The notes: generated by a model from the letters alone, not told the origin. DNA of 64,000 bases from Thaumasiovibrio occultus (GCA_019703815.1 AP023052.1:1426001-1490000), one strand, 5' to 3'; counted from the first letter of the stretch, positions 1 to 10,301 are shown. Numbers and translations are program-made.

Positions 1-3000
1 AACAACTGGACGGCTGATCTGACGCCGAATGATGGTGTTGACGGTGATGTGACCGTCACGGTTAAAGAGCAAAGCTACAGCGACAGCGCAGGCAACTTGG
101 GCTCGGGCGGCAGTGACACGACAGCGGTCGACACCCAAGCGCCGAGCGTGACGGTCACCATCAATGCTGATGGCACCGTGACCTTTGCGTTTAGCGAAGA
201 AGTGACAGACTTCACCGACGCAGCTATCGACGTGACCAACGGGAATATTTCGAACCTGACGCCGCCAACGGATGGCTCCAACAACTGGACGGCTGATCTG
301 ACGCCGAATGATGGTGTTGACGGTGATGTGACCGTCACGGTTAAAGAGCAAAGCTACAGCGACAGCGCAGGCAACTTGGGCTCGGGCGGCAGTGACACGA
401 CAGCGGTCGACACCCAAGCGCCGAGCGTGACGGTCACCATCAATGCTGATGGCACCGTGACCTTTGCGTTTAGCGAAGAAGTGACAGACTTCACCGACGC
501 AGCTATCGACGTGACCAACGGTAATATTTCGAACCTGACGCCGCCAACGGATGGCTCCAACAACTGGACGGCTGATCTGACGCCGAATGATGGTGTTGAC
601 GGTGATGTGACCGTCACGGTTAAAGAGCAAAGCTACAGCGACAGCGCAGGCAACTTGGGCTCGGGCGGCAGTGACACGACAGCGGTCGACACCCAAGCGC
701 CAAGCGTGACGGTCACCATCAATGCGGATGGCACCGTGACCTTTTCGTTTAGCGAAGAAGTGACAGACTTCACCGACGCAGCTATCGACGTGACCAACGG
801 TAATATTTCGAACCTGACGCCGCCAACGGATGGCTCCAACAACTGGACGGCTGATCTGACGCCGAATGATGGTGTTGATGGTGATGTGACCGTCACGGTT
901 AAAGAGCAAAGCTACAGCGACAGCGCAGGCAACTTGGGCTCGGGCGGCAGTGACACGACAGCGGTCGACACCCAAGCGCCGAGCGTGACGGTCACCATCA
1001 ATGCTGATGGCACCGTGACCTTTGCGTTTAGCGAAGAAGTGACAGACTTCACCGACGCAGCTATCGACGTGACCAACGGTAAGATTTCGAACCTGACGCC
1101 GCCAACGGATGGCTCCAACAACTGGACGGCTGATCTGACGCCGAATGATGGTGTTGACGGTGATGTGACCGTCACGGTTAAAGAGCAAAGCTACAGCGAC
1201 AGCGCAGGCAACTTGGGCTCGGGCGGCAGTGACACGACAGCGGTCGACACCCAAGCGCCGAGCGTGACGGTCACCATCAATGCGGATGGCACCGTGACCT
1301 TTGCGTTTAGCGAAGAAGTGACAGACTTCACCGACGCAGCTATCGACGTGACCAACGGTAATATTTCGAACCTGACGCCGCCAACGGATGGCTCCAACAA
1401 CTGGACGGCTGATCTGACGCCGAATGATGGTGTTGACGGTGATGTGACCGTCACGGTTAAAGAGCAAAGCTACAGCGACAGCGCAGGCAACTTGGGCTCG
1501 GGCGGCAGTGACACGACAGCGGTCGACACCCAAGCGCCGAGCGTGACGGTCACCATCAATGCTGATGGCACCGTGACCTTTGCGTTTAGCGAAGAAGTGA
1601 CAGACTTCACCGACGCAGCTATCGACGTGACCAACGGTAATATTTCGAACCTGACGCCGCCAACGGATGGCTCCAACAACTGGACGGCGGATCTGACGCC
1701 GAATGATGGTGTTGACGGTGATGTGACCGTCACGGTTAAAGAGCAAAGCTACAGCGACAGCGCAGGCAACTTGGGCTCGGGCGGCAGTGACACGACAGCG
1801 GTCGACACCCAAGCGCCGAGCGTGACGGTGACGATCAATGCCGACGGTACCGTGACCTTTGCGTTCAGCGAAGAAGTGAAGGATTTCACTGACGGCGATA
1901 TCGACGTGACCAACGGTAATATTTCGAACCTGACGCCGCCAACGGATGGCTCCAACAACTGGACGGCTGATCTGACGCCGAATGATGGTGTTGACGGTGA
2001 TGTGACCGTCACGGTTAAAGAGCAAAGCTACAGCGACAGCGCAGGCAACTTGGGCTCGGGCGGCAGTGACACGACAGCGGTTGACACCCAAGCGCCGAGC
2101 GTGACGGTCACCATCAATGCTGATGGCACCGTGACCTTTGCGTTTAGCGAAGAAGTGACAGACTTCACCGACGCAGCTATCGACGTGACCAACGGTAATA
2201 TTTCGAACCTGACGCCGCCAACGGATGGCTCCAACAACTGGACGGCTGATCTGACGCCGAATGATGGTGTTGACGGTGATGTGACCGTCACGGTTAAAGA
2301 GCAAAGCTACAGCGACAGCGCAGGCAACTTGGGCTCGGGCGGCAGTGACACGACAGCGGTCGACACCCAAGCGCCGAGCGTGACGGTCACCATCAATGCT
2401 GATGGCACCGTGACCTTTGCGTTTAGCGAAGAAGTGACAGACTTCACCGACGCAGCTATCGACGTGACCAACGGTAATATTTCGAACCTGACGCCGCCAA
2501 CGGATGGCTCCAACAACTGGACGGCTGATCTGACGCCGAATGATGGTGTTGACGGTGATGTGACCGTCACGGTTAAAGAGCAAAGCTACAGCGACAGCGC
2601 AGGCAACTTGGGCTCGGGCGGCAGTGACACGACAGCGGTTGACACCCAAGCGCCGAGCGTGACGGTCACCATCAATGCTGATGGCACCGTGACCTTTGCG
2701 TTTAGCGAAGAAGTGACAGACTTCACCGACGCAGCTATCGACGTGACCAACGGGAATATTTCGAACCTGACGCCGCCAACGGATGGCTCCAACAACTGGA
2801 CGGCTGATCTGACGCCGAATGATGGTGTTGATGGTGATGTGACCGTCACGGTTAAAGAGCAAAGCTACAGCGACAGCGCAGGCAACTTGGGCTCGGGCGG
2901 CAGTGACACGACAGCGGTCGACACCCAAGCGCCGAGCGTGACGGTCACCATCAATGCGGATGGCACCGTGACCTTTGCGTTTAGCGAAGAAGTGACAGAC

Positions 3001-6000
3001 TTCACCGACGCAGCTATCGACGTGACCAACGGTAATATTTCGAACCTGACGCCGCCAACGGATGGCTCCAACAACTGGACGGCGGATCTGACGCCGAATG
3101 ATGGTGTTGACGGTGATGTGACCGTCACGGTTAAAGAGCAAAGCTACAGCGACAGCGCAGGCAACTTGGGCTCGGGCGGCAGTGACACGACAGCGGTCGA
3201 CACCCAAGCGCCGAGCGTGACGGTCACCATCAATGCGGATGGCACCGTGACCTTTGCGTTTAGCGAAGAAGTGACAGACTTCACCGACGCAGCTATCGAC
3301 GTGACCAACGGTAATATTTCGAACCTGACGCCGCCAACGGATGGCTCCAACAACTGGACGGCTGATCTGACGCCGAATGATGGTGTTGACGGTGATGTGA
3401 CCGTCACGGTTAAAGAGCAAAGCTACAGCGACAGCGCAGGCAACTTGGGCTCGGGCGGCAGTGACACGACAGCGGTCGACACCCAAGCGCCGAGCGTGAC
3501 GGTCACCATCAATGCTGATGGCACCGTGACCTTTGCGTTTAGCGAAGAAGTGACAGACTTCACCGACGCAGCTATCGACGTGACCAACGGTAATATTTCG
3601 AACCTGACGCCGCCAACGGATGGCTCCAACAACTGGACGGCTGATCTGACGCCGAATGATGGTGTTGACGGTGATGTGACCGTCACGGTTAAAGAGCAAA
3701 GCTACAGCGACAGCGCAGGCAACTTGGGCTCGGGCGGCAGTGACACGACAGCGGTTGACACCCAAGCGCCGAGCGTGACGGTCACCATCAATGCTGATGG
3801 CACCGTGACCTTTGCGTTCAGTGAAGAAGTGACAGATTTCACTGACGGCGATATCGAGGTGACCAACGGTAATATTTCGAACCTGACGCCGCCAACGGAT
3901 GGCTCCAACACTTGGACGGCGACGCTAACGCCAGAAGCGGGCTTTGAAGGTGATGTGACCGTCACGGTTAAAGATCAAAGCTACAACGATATGGCAGGCA
4001 ACGCGGGTAGTAGCGGCACCGATAGCGTAACCGTTGATACCTTAGCTGCTGATGCGCCGACTGTACGCATCCTCAATGACAGGACGCCAGACGATGGCAC
4101 GCTGGTTAATAGCGAAATTTATGATGATGGCACTGTTGTTATCCATGTTGGTGTTAGCCGTAGCGATCTCGACAACGGCGGCAAAGTGAATTTGGTGATT
4201 AGCAAAGGCGCAACAACTTCCGAAGTCGAGCTTAGCCTGAACGGCGCTGATCAGCTGGTCGATAGTGCAGGCAAAGTGTACGACTACAATAACGGCATCA
4301 TCACCTTAATTGAAACCGTACCTGCAGACGGTGAGATTGTCCGCGTAACAGCCACTCAAACTGATAAAGGTGGTAACCAGTCGGAGGCTGGAGAAGACAG
4401 TGCTGTTGTCGGCGACACAACTGCTGCTGAGGCACCAATTGTCCATATCACCAATGATGGCGAACCAGGCGATGGGACGCTGACTAACATCGAGATAGAT
4501 GATAGCGGTAACGTTTCCATCGAGGTCACGATCAATGGTCAAGATCTAGCAGATGGCGGAAGTGTCATGCTCGATATCGTCAACGGCGGCATTAAAGATC
4601 CTGTCACGCTGACGTTGACTGGTGATGTACTCAGCGATGACCGTTTCACGTACGATAGCCAAACGCAAACCATTCACTTTACACAAAGCGCACCTGCTGA
4701 CGGCCAAACTATTAGCGTGAGTGCGACACAAACCGATAAGGCTGGCAACAAGTCCGAACAGGGCCAAGACAGTGCGGTAGTAGGCGACACAACGGCGGCC
4801 TCTGCGCCAACGGTACACATTGTTAATGATGGACGCCCGGGTGATGGCTCGCTGACCACTAGCGAAATTTATAATGATGGGACTGTCGTTATCAATGTAG
4901 GAGTTAGCCGTAGCGACCTTAACAATGGTGGTAGCGTAAATTTGGTGATTAGCAATGGCGCAACAACTACGGAAGTCGAGCTTAGCCTTAACGGCGCGGG
5001 TCAGCTTGTAGACAGTGCAGGCCAAGTTTACGACTTCAATAACGGCATCATTACATTAACTGAAAATGCGCCAGCACATGGTGAGACTATCACGGTTACT
5101 GCTACCCAGACCGATCGAGACGGCAATGTATCGCAGGAAGGTAAAGACACCGCGGTGGTCGATACCGTCTACGGTGAAGGCAATGAAGAGTCACCGACCT
5201 TTGCACCGGAAGTCAAAATTGTTGATGACAACAACCTTGATGATGGCGTGATCAACAAAGATGAGCTGGGCAACGATAACGTTCAAGTGTCGGTGATGGT
5301 AGATAGCAAAACGCTTGCTGTCGATGGTGCATCGGTGACCTTGAGTATTAATGGTCAGTCTGTTGAGTTCAAGCTGGTTAATGGCCTGCTGGTTAACCTA
5401 GATGGCAGCCCACAAAGTAAGTTCACTTATAGCAAGGGTGTCATCACGTGGAACGAAACCGTTGCAGAAGGTGAGACCATCACCGTTACTGCGACGCAAA
5501 CCGATAGCGATGGAAATGTTTCGCAGCAAGGTGCCGATTCGGCTCATATCAACGTATCGCCAGTGGCGGGTTCAGTGATTTTGCCTGCGGTGAATGAAGA
5601 TAATGCTATTACCTTTACCGCAGACCAATTACTCGTGAACAGCAGTGATCCTGATGGAGCGAATCAGAATCTGTCGGATCTCTCTATCTCTGAAGTTAGC
5701 TACACCGGCAATCAAGGTGTTTTAGTTGATAATGGCGATGGGACGTTTACGTTCACACCAACACATGACTATTCCGGCACGGTCAATATTGATTTCATTG
5801 TGAGTGATGCTCAGGGTAATACAGCCTCGTCTAGTGCATCGGTTACGGTTAATCCCGTTGCTGATGCGCCTGTCGTTGAGGTTTCCTTAGTGAGCATTGG
5901 TAAGGGTGCCAGTGAGGCAGTGATCTATCAGCAGATAGCAGAGGCTGTTAAGAATGGTCAGACGGTATCGCAAGAATGGCTAGAGCAAATCGGGGTTGTG

Positions 6001-8574
6001 AGCCAGAAGCATCTGAGCGGAGATAATGAGAGTAACCTTATTACAGGTACAGATGGTATTGATGCCATTTATGGAGATCAAAATGTAGTCCCTTGGTATG
6101 ACGCCCCCCTTGGTAATGACGTTATCATCGCATCAGGCGGAAACGATGCAATCTTCGGTGATAATTCGACAGATTATGTCTCAGGCACCCCAGATAGTTT
6201 TGATGGCTATGATACAGTGGTATATGGCGGCTCTTTTGAAGATTATATCTTAAAATCAATGGGGCTTGATCATTCTGGAGTAGCACACTGGAAGATCACT
6301 GACCTTCGAGGTATTGATACGCCAAATGACCCAAATACGCCAGAGAAAGAAAACGGAAACCATCTTTACGAAATCGACCGCCTTGTATTCAAAGACGCGA
6401 TTGTTGAGATCACCAACGATGGTACGGGTACTTACTGCATACTGCAGGATACGGTCTACACCGTCGATATTTCAGCGCAGCTAACTGACGTTGATGGCAG
6501 TGAAAGTTTTGCAGAATTGCGCCTATCCGGTCTGGCACCTGGTGCGACCTTGTTAACCAGCACAGGTGAAACGTTGGGTGTGGCTAATGCCAACGGTGAG
6601 CTGGTGCTGAGCAATTTGGATGCGTACTTGAAACCGGGCAGTTCGACAGAAATTGAATTAAGCGGTGTGCAAATTCTGGTACCAACCAAAACCGAAGTTG
6701 ATAAAGACGGTAACTCGACGACCTATGTTGTGGATAAAGACGGCAACCCGAGTAATGTGACCTTGCCACTCGACCTTAATGTTCAGGTTGATTCCGTCGA
6801 GACAGTGACCAAAGATGATCCATTGCCATCGGAAGCAACGGGGCAAGACTCAGTGCTATTGACGAATGTTGTTAGCCATGAAGCGTCGATTGATCAAAAC
6901 GAAGCGCGAGAAGTGTTGACGGGCCAGCACGATATCGCCGTTGGCGACCTTCAAGGTGAGCTCATCCAGCCAGGTGCTGATCTAAATATCGCCTTCATGG
7001 TGGATACTTCTGGGAGTCTTGAAGACCAAATCAATGTGCTAAAGAACGAGATGGTGTCCATTGTGACTGAAATAAATCGTTCAGCCACGAGTGGCAGCGG
7101 CACCGTTAACGTGTTTATTGCCGATTTTGATACTCGCACGAAAACAACAGTGGCTGTTGAGGTTGGCTCAGGTGCAGCATTGGATGAGTTAAAAACCTCG
7201 ATCAATTCCATGACCAGCGGTGGGTCAACCAACTTTGATGACGTGTTTAATTCTACTGCGAACTGGTTTAACGACCAGACTAACGGTAAGAACATGGTCT
7301 ACTTCATTACAGATGGAAAGGCATCAAGTCACAACGTAGAGCAAACTTCATCACCGTTTAGCGTTGCAACTGGCAACGGAGATGTTTCTTTAGTGGATTA
7401 CGCTAAAACAGTGTTAGTACCAGAACAAGGTGAATTGCTGATAGCGAATGTTACTCGTTCAGATCAATGGAATAGTAAGGTTTATGAAATCACAGTCGCC
7501 GATGATGGCAAGCTAAGCTACCGTCAAGAAGGTAACAGCGACTGGAAGCCTGTTACGTCGGGCAATGAAGAAGATGGTTTCTCGCTATATATTCGTCCAG
7601 ATGGTAATGGAGGAAATCAGCTCATCGGCCATAACAAGAACTCGGGCAACACGCCTATCGATAAGCAAGAGGCATTAGACGCGTTTGAGAACTTATTGTC
7701 GAAGGATGTGGTGGTTGAAGCTATTGGCATTGGTAACGAAGTAGATGATGCATATCTGAGTGGCTTTGACTCTGCCAGCACGGTTGAGACACAAGTACCG
7801 GTTGATCAACTGAAAGAGCTGATTATCGATAAGCTGTTATTGGTCGCACCAAACACAGATATTATCGAGAGTGGTAAAGGCGATGATATCTTGTTTGGCG
7901 ATTCAATATTACTGCCGAATACACCAAATCAAGGTTATCAAGCGCTGGAAGACTTCATCGCAGGTAAACTTGTTGCAAGCAATGAAATCGCAGTAGGGGA
8001 AGTGCCTACCGAAGTTCAAGTGCATAACTATATTCGTGAGAATGTAGAGGTATTTGATATCTCCAACGCGGCACATCAATACGACATTCTTGATGGCGGT
8101 GAGGGAGGCGATATCATTTATGGTCAAGGGGGTAACGACAGCATTTTTGGCCGTAATGGTAATGATATTTTGCTAGGTGGTGATGGTAGTGATTCTCTAC
8201 ATGGCGGTAATGGTGACGACATTTTGATCGGCGGCGCAGGCGCTGACGCTATGTGGGGCGCCGCTGGCAGCGATGTCTTCAAGTTCAACGCTGATTCATT
8301 AACGACGTCTGCGGCAGCGCCGGTGGAGGTTGATACGATTATTGACTTTAGTATCGCCGATGGTGACAAGCTTGATTTTTCAGATATCTTTAGTGTGAAT
8401 GAAAGCGATCCGCTAGAGAACTACTTGAGCGTTTCTGATAACGGCCAGAGTGGTGTCATCGTAACCGTATCCACATCGCCAGATCAGTCGCTGCAGGTTG
8501 AGCTGGATGGAGTGAGCAGCGCTGAGCTGACTAACTACTTGTTCGATCCAAATAACTCAGGTATTGAAAAGTAG
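1..8574 (+). CDS. Giant RTX/Ig-repeat surface adhesin (LapA/BapA-like), 5' end outside window
   Basis: This is the C-terminal 2857 residues of a very large secreted adhesin. The frame is already open at base 1, so the start lies upstream of the window. Numbering from the first codon here, the order is: part of one Ig-like repeat, 14 near-identical 93-residue Big_12-like repeats (nt 127-4032), four ~120-residue Ig-like repeats (nt 4054-5553), a cadherin-like domain (nt ~5566-5870), a degenerate RTX stretch (nt ~6010-6170), a VWA domain with MIDAS motif DTSGS at residues 2335-2339 (nt ~6982-7845), RTX nonapeptides of GGxGxD type (nt ~8080-8265) and an acidic, cysteine-free C-terminus typical of type I secretion signals. 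LapA-type adhesins bind calcium through the RTX repeats and mediate attachment and biofilm formation. The exporter and the LapD/LapG control proteins lie at 14.2-22.3 kb on the other strand. The N-terminal retention module and LapG cleavage site cannot be seen here. Confidence 0.93.
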   Translation, partial: NNWTADLTPNDGVDGDVTVTVKEQSYSDSAGNLGSGGSDTTAVDTQAPSVTVTINADGTVTFAFSEEVTDFTDAAIDVTNGNISNLTPPTDGSNNWTADLTPNDGVDGDVTVTVKEQSYSDSAGNLGSGGSDTTAVDTQAPSVTVTINADGTVTFAFSEEVTDFTDAAIDVTNGNISNLTPPTDGSNNWTADLTPNDGVDGDVTVTVKEQSYSDSAGNLGSGGSDTTAVDTQAPSVTVTINADGTVTFSFSEEVTDFTDAAIDVTNGNISNLTPPTDGSNNWTADLTPNDGVDGDVTVTVKEQSYSDSAGNLGSGGSDTTAVDTQAPSVTVTINADGTVTFAFSEEVTDFTDAAIDVTNGKISNLTPPTDGSNNWTADLTPNDGVDGDVTVTVKEQSYSDSAGNLGSGGSDTTAVDTQAPSVTVTINADGTVTFAFSEEVTDFTDAAIDVTNGNISNLTPPTDGSNNWTADLTPNDGVDGDVTVTVKEQSYSDSAGNLGSGGSDTTAVDTQAPSVTVTINADGTVTFAFSEEVTDFTDAAIDVTNGNISNLTPPTDGSNNWTADLTPNDGVDGDVTVTVKEQSYSDSAGNLGSGGSDTTAVDTQAPSVTVTINADGTVTFAFSEEVKDFTDGDIDVTNGNISNLTPPTDGSNNWTADLTPNDGVDGDVTVTVKEQSYSDSAGNLGSGGSDTTAVDTQAPSVTVTINADGTVTFAFSEEVTDFTDAAIDVTNGNISNLTPPTDGSNNWTADLTPNDGVDGDVTVTVKEQSYSDSAGNLGSGGSDTTAVDTQAPSVTVTINADGTVTFAFSEEVTDFTDAAIDVTNGNISNLTPPTDGSNNWTADLTPNDGVDGDVTVTVKEQSYSDSAGNLGSGGSDTTAVDTQAPSVTVTINADGTVTFAFSEEVTDFTDAAIDVTNGNISNLTPPTDGSNNWTADLTPNDGVDGDVTVTVKEQSYSDSAGNLGSGGSDTTAVDTQAPSVTVTINADGTVTFAFSEEVTDFTDAAIDVTNGNISNLTPPTDGSNNWTADLTPNDGVDGDVTVTVKEQSYSDSAGNLGSGGSDTTAVDTQAPSVTVTINADGTVTFAFSEEVTDFTDAAIDVTNGNISNLTPPTDGSNNWTADLTPNDGVDGDVTVTVKEQSYSDSAGNLGSGGSDTTAVDTQAPSVTVTINADGTVTFAFSEEVTDFTDAAIDVTNGNISNLTPPTDGSNNWTADLTPNDGVDGDVTVTVKEQSYSDSAGNLGSGGSDTTAVDTQAPSVTVTINADGTVTFAFSEEVTDFTDGDIEVTNGNISNLTPPTDGSNTWTATLTPEAGFEGDVTVTVKDQSYNDMAGNAGSSGTDSVTVDTLAADAPTVRILNDRTPDDGTLVNSEIYDDGTVVIHVGVSRSDLDNGGKVNLVISKGATTSEVELSLNGADQLVDSAGKVYDYNNGIITLIETVPADGEIVRVTATQTDKGGNQSEAGEDSAVVGDTTAAEAPIVHITNDGEPGDGTLTNIEIDDSGNVSIEVTINGQDLADGGSVMLDIVNGGIKDPVTLTLTGDVLSDDRFTYDSQTQTIHFTQSAPADGQTISVSATQTDKAGNKSEQGQDSAVVGDTTAASAPTVHIVNDGRPGDGSLTTSEIYNDGTVVINVGVSRSDLNNGGSVNLVISNGATTTEVELSLNGAGQLVDSAGQVYDFNNGIITLTENAPAHGETITVTATQTDRDGNVSQEGKDTAVVDTVYGEGNEESPTFAPEVKIVDDNNLDDGVINKDELGNDNVQVSVMVDSKTLAVDGASVTLSINGQSVEFKLVNGLLVNLDGSPQSKFTYSKGVITWNETVAEGETITVTATQTDSDGNVSQQGADSAHINVSPVAGSVILPAVNEDNAITFTADQLLVNSSDPDGANQNLSDLSISEVSYTGNQGVLVDNGDGTFTFTPTHDYSGTVNIDFIVSDAQGNTASSSASVTVNPVADAPVVEVSLVSIGKGASEAVIYQQIAEAVKNGQTVSQEWLEQIGVVSQKHLSGDNESNLITGTDGIDAIYGDQNVVPWYDAPLGNDVIIASGGNDAIFGDNSTDYVSGTPDSFDGYDTVVYGGSFEDYILKSMGLDHSGVAHWKITDLRGIDTPNDPNTPEKENGNHLYEIDRLVFKDAIVEITNDGTGTYCILQDTVYTVDISAQLTDVDGSESFAELRLSGLAPGATLLTSTGETLGVANANGELVLSNLDAYLKPGSSTEIELSGVQILVPTKTEVDKDGNSTTYVVDKDGNPSNVTLPLDLNVQVDSVETVTKDDPLPSEATGQDSVLLTNVVSHEASIDQNEAREVLTGQHDIAVGDLQGELIQPGADLNIAFMVDTSGSLEDQINVLKNEMVSIVTEINRSATSGSGTVNVFIADFDTRTKTTVAVEVGSGAALDELKTSINSMTSGGSTNFDDVFNSTANWFNDQTNGKNMVYFITDGKASSHNVEQTSSPFSVATGNGDVSLVDYAKTVLVPEQGELLIANVTRSDQWNSKVYEITVADDGKLSYRQEGNSDWKPVTSGNEEDGFSLYIRPDGNGGNQLIGHNKNSGNTPIDKQEALDAFENLLSKDVVVEAIGIGNEVDDAYLSGFDSASTVETQVPVDQLKELIIDKLLLVAPNTDIIESGKGDDILFGDSILLPNTPNQGYQALEDFIAGKLVASNEIAVGEVPTEVQVHNYIRENVEVFDISNAAHQYDILDGGEGGDIIYGQGGNDSIFGRNGNDILLGGDGSDSLHGGNGDDILIGGAGADAMWGAAGSDVFKFNADSLTTSAAAPVEVDTIIDFSIADGDKLDFSDIFSVNESDPLENYLSVSDNGQSGVIVTVSTSPDQSLQVELDGVSSAELTNYLFDPNNSGIEK
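127..4032 (+). repeat. Tandem array of 14 x 279-bp repeats in the adhesin gene
   Basis: Fourteen head-to-tail units of exactly 279 bp (93 codons) run from 127 to 4032, preceded by the last 126 bp of another unit at 1-126. Each unit begins with VDTQAPSV and ends with SGGSDTTA, except the last. Most units differ at only a few bases, for example gggaat/ggtaat or gctgat/gcggat. Units 7 (1801-2079) and 14 (3754-4032) carry a diverged central block with TDGDI in place of TDAAI. Unit 3 has FSFSEE and unit 4 has NGKIS. The near-identity at DNA level implies recent duplication or gene conversion, and the copy number probably varies between strains. Confidence 0.97.
4054..5553 (+). repeat. Four diverged ~120-residue Ig-like repeats in the adhesin
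   Basis: A second repeat family follows the 279-bp array. Units start near 4054, 4432, 4804 and 5203, each with an APxVxIxND-like opening and closing near TATQTDxxGN. Units 1 and 3 are closest to each other (both with VSRSDL and ATTxEVELSLNGA); units 2 and 4 are more diverged. Unlike the 279-bp array, these copies differ substantially at DNA level, so they are older and not being homogenised. They are extracellular Ig-like modules of RTX adhesins. Confidence 0.85.
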
Positions 8575-8607
8575 TTCGCTTAACGAATATTTAGGTATCA
8601 AACAAAA

Positions 8608-8632
8608 ACACCGCGATTGGCGGTGTTTTTTT
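8608..8632 (+). terminator. Rho-independent terminator of adhesin gene
   Basis: A 7-bp stem (ACACCGC at 8608-8614 pairing with GCGGTGT at 8620-8626) with a 5-nt loop is followed by a run of T, 34 bp after the adhesin stop. A-rich sequence on the other flank means it could also stop the converging symporter gene. Confidence 0.85.
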
Positions 8633-8654
8633 ATGTACTGAATAAGCGAAATAT

Positions 8655-10007
8655 TTACGACTTAGTTGCTAATGCGCTGTCGAGAAATAGGCGCGTCTCC
8701 GACAAGATCACTTCACGCAACAACAGCAAACCGATCAGGTTAGGGATTGCCATTAAGCCGTTGACGATGTCGGCGATGATCCAAATGATATCCAGCTTAA
8801 GGAAAGTTCCCACAGCGACAAGACCTAAGAAAATGATCTTGTAAGGTAGAATCGCATTTTGACCGAATAGATATACCACACTGCGCTCGCCGTAGTAGTT
8901 CCAGCCAAGAATCGTGGTGAAGGCGAAGAAGGTCATGCCGATCGAAACCAACAACGGACCCCAATAATTCGATCCTAAGCCAATCGAGAACGCGGAAGTG
9001 GTCATCTCTGCGCCCACGTAGCCACTTTGCCACGCATCAGTCAGCACCAAGGTCAAACCCGTCATGGTACAAATTACAATGGTGTCAAAAAAGGTCCCTG
9101 TCATTGAAATCAAACCTTGGCGCGCAGGCGAGTCTGTTTGCGCTGCTGCGGCCGCCATTGGCGCGCTACCCAAGCCAGATTCATTCGAGAACACCCCACG
9201 AGAGACACCAGCTTGAATGGCCAGCATGATACCGCCGCCGACAACGCCGCCGGTGGCTGCTTCAGGTGAGAACGCACTGTTGATCACCAGCATTACCGCA
9301 CCAGGAACGGCATCCGCATTGAGGATCAGTACCGCCAAACAGGCAAGTACATAGAACACCGCCATGCTTGGTACTAGTGCACTCGCGACTGTTGAGATTG
9401 AACGAATACCACCGATGGTAACGGCAGCCACCAAAGCGGTGAGTACAATACCGGTTTGCCAAGGTTGGATATCAAAGGCAATCGATGCGGCATTGCTAAT
9501 TGCATTGACTTGCGGAAAGGTACCGATGCCGAAGCAGGCAACACCTAAAGTAAAGACGGCAAAGAGTTTTGCCAGCAATGGGCTATTTGCGCCGTGCTCC
9601 AAATAGTACATCGGGCCACCCATCATATTGCCGTTTTTATCTTTTCGGCGGTATTTGACAGCCAATAGACACTCGGCATATTTGGTCGCCATGCCAAACA
9701 GTGCAGCCATCCACATCCAGAACAGTGCACCCGGGCCGCCAAGCTTGATCGCGGTCGCCACACCGATAATGTTACCGGTACCAATCGTTGCGGAAAGGGC
9801 GGTACATAAAGCGGCAAACGGTGATACATCACCTTCTTGACTCGATGATTTTGAAAAGACGAGTTTGAGCGCTTGGGGTAGCTTGAAGATCTGAATTGCA
9901 CCCAGTCGAACGGTGAAATAAACCCCGGTGCCGACGAGTAAGAGAAGCAGGGGAGCGCCCCACACAAAAGATTGAATTGACGTTAAAATGTCTAGATAAG
10001 GTTGCAC
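8655..10007 (-). CDS. Sodium:alanine/glycine symporter (AGCS family), riboswitch-controlled
   Basis: This inner-membrane symporter couples uptake of alanine or glycine to Na+. It is about 450 residues of alternating hydrophobic helices with the AGCS signatures GTGNIIGVA and a GGPMYYLE loop. I chose the GTG start at 10007 because a perfect AGGAGG lies 4 bases upstream (10012-10017) and the protein then begins at QPYLDIL, as is usual for the family. An upstream GTG at 10061 would add 18 residues but lacks a ribosome site. A tandem glycine riboswitch precedes the gene, so glycine is the likely substrate, or at least the signal. It converges on the adhesin gene. A second AGCS gene at 24.7-26.2 kb lacks the riboswitch. 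Confidence 0.93.
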   Translation of the reverse strand: MQPYLDILTSIQSFVWGAPLLLLLVGTGVYFTVRLGAIQIFKLPQALKLVFSKSSSQEGDVSPFAALCTALSATIGTGNIIGVATAIKLGGPGALFWMWMAALFGMATKYAECLLAVKYRRKDKNGNMMGGPMYYLEHGANSPLLAKLFAVFTLGVACFGIGTFPQVNAISNAASIAFDIQPWQTGIVLTALVAAVTIGGIRSISTVASALVPSMAVFYVLACLAVLILNADAVPGAVMLVINSAFSPEAATGGVVGGGIMLAIQAGVSRGVFSNESGLGSAPMAAAAAQTDSPARQGLISMTGTFFDTIVICTMTGLTLVLTDAWQSGYVGAEMTTSAFSIGLGSNYWGPLLVSIGMTFFAFTTILGWNYYGERSVVYLFGQNAILPYKIIFLGLVAVGTFLKLDIIWIIADIVNGLMAIPNLIGLLLLREVILSETRLFLDSALATKS

Positions 10008-10103
10008 ATTTCCTCCTAAAGGGTCACTTAAGGAGGAGAATAGAAACAGCTTCACAGCCACTGCATAAGATCAGCGACATATATGGAATAAACCATCTCT
10101 TTT

Positions 10104-10285
10104 CCCCTCTGTCCTTTTGCCTGAGAGTTTGACCGTGCAATTGCGCACAGCTTGCTCCTTCGGCGTCCGATCTAACGGATCTCTCCAGAGGTCCCTCCAA
10201 CAGCAGTCCTCACCCCAATGGGGCGCCTGAAAGATTTACTTCTTCGGCGTGCGCAAGCGCACTCTCCAGCTGTCTTCATCGGAAC
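10104..10285 (-). ncRNA. Tandem glycine riboswitch
   Basis: Read on the minus strand, two successive aptamers are visible. The first has the CTGGAGAG block, the CGCCGAAGAAG block and the closing TTTCAGGC. The second repeats the pattern with CTGGAGAGA, GACGCCGAAGGAGCAA and CTCTCAGGCAAAAGGACAGAG-like closure. These are the conserved core elements of the glycine riboswitch, here in the usual cooperative two-aptamer form. The gene downstream is an AGCS symporter, a known target class; glycine binding usually turns such transporter or gcv genes on or off at the expression platform, and the sign of control cannot be read here. The expression platform is the ~95 nt between 10103 and the GTG start. 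Confidence 0.93.
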
Positions 10286-10301
10286 ACAAATTTTCAACGC
10301 G

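Noticed and set aside
75-3965. Fourteen antisense 87-codon open frames, one per repeat
   Set aside because: They are mirror frames created by the repeated codon pattern of the adhesin, have no ribosome sites and copy each other only because the repeats do.
127-4032. CRISPR-like reading of the regular repeats
   Set aside because: Units are 279 bp, contiguous without spacers and in frame with a protein.
4546-5025. 159-codon antisense frame in the adhesin Ig region
   Set aside because: It is an antisense shadow of a clear coding sequence.
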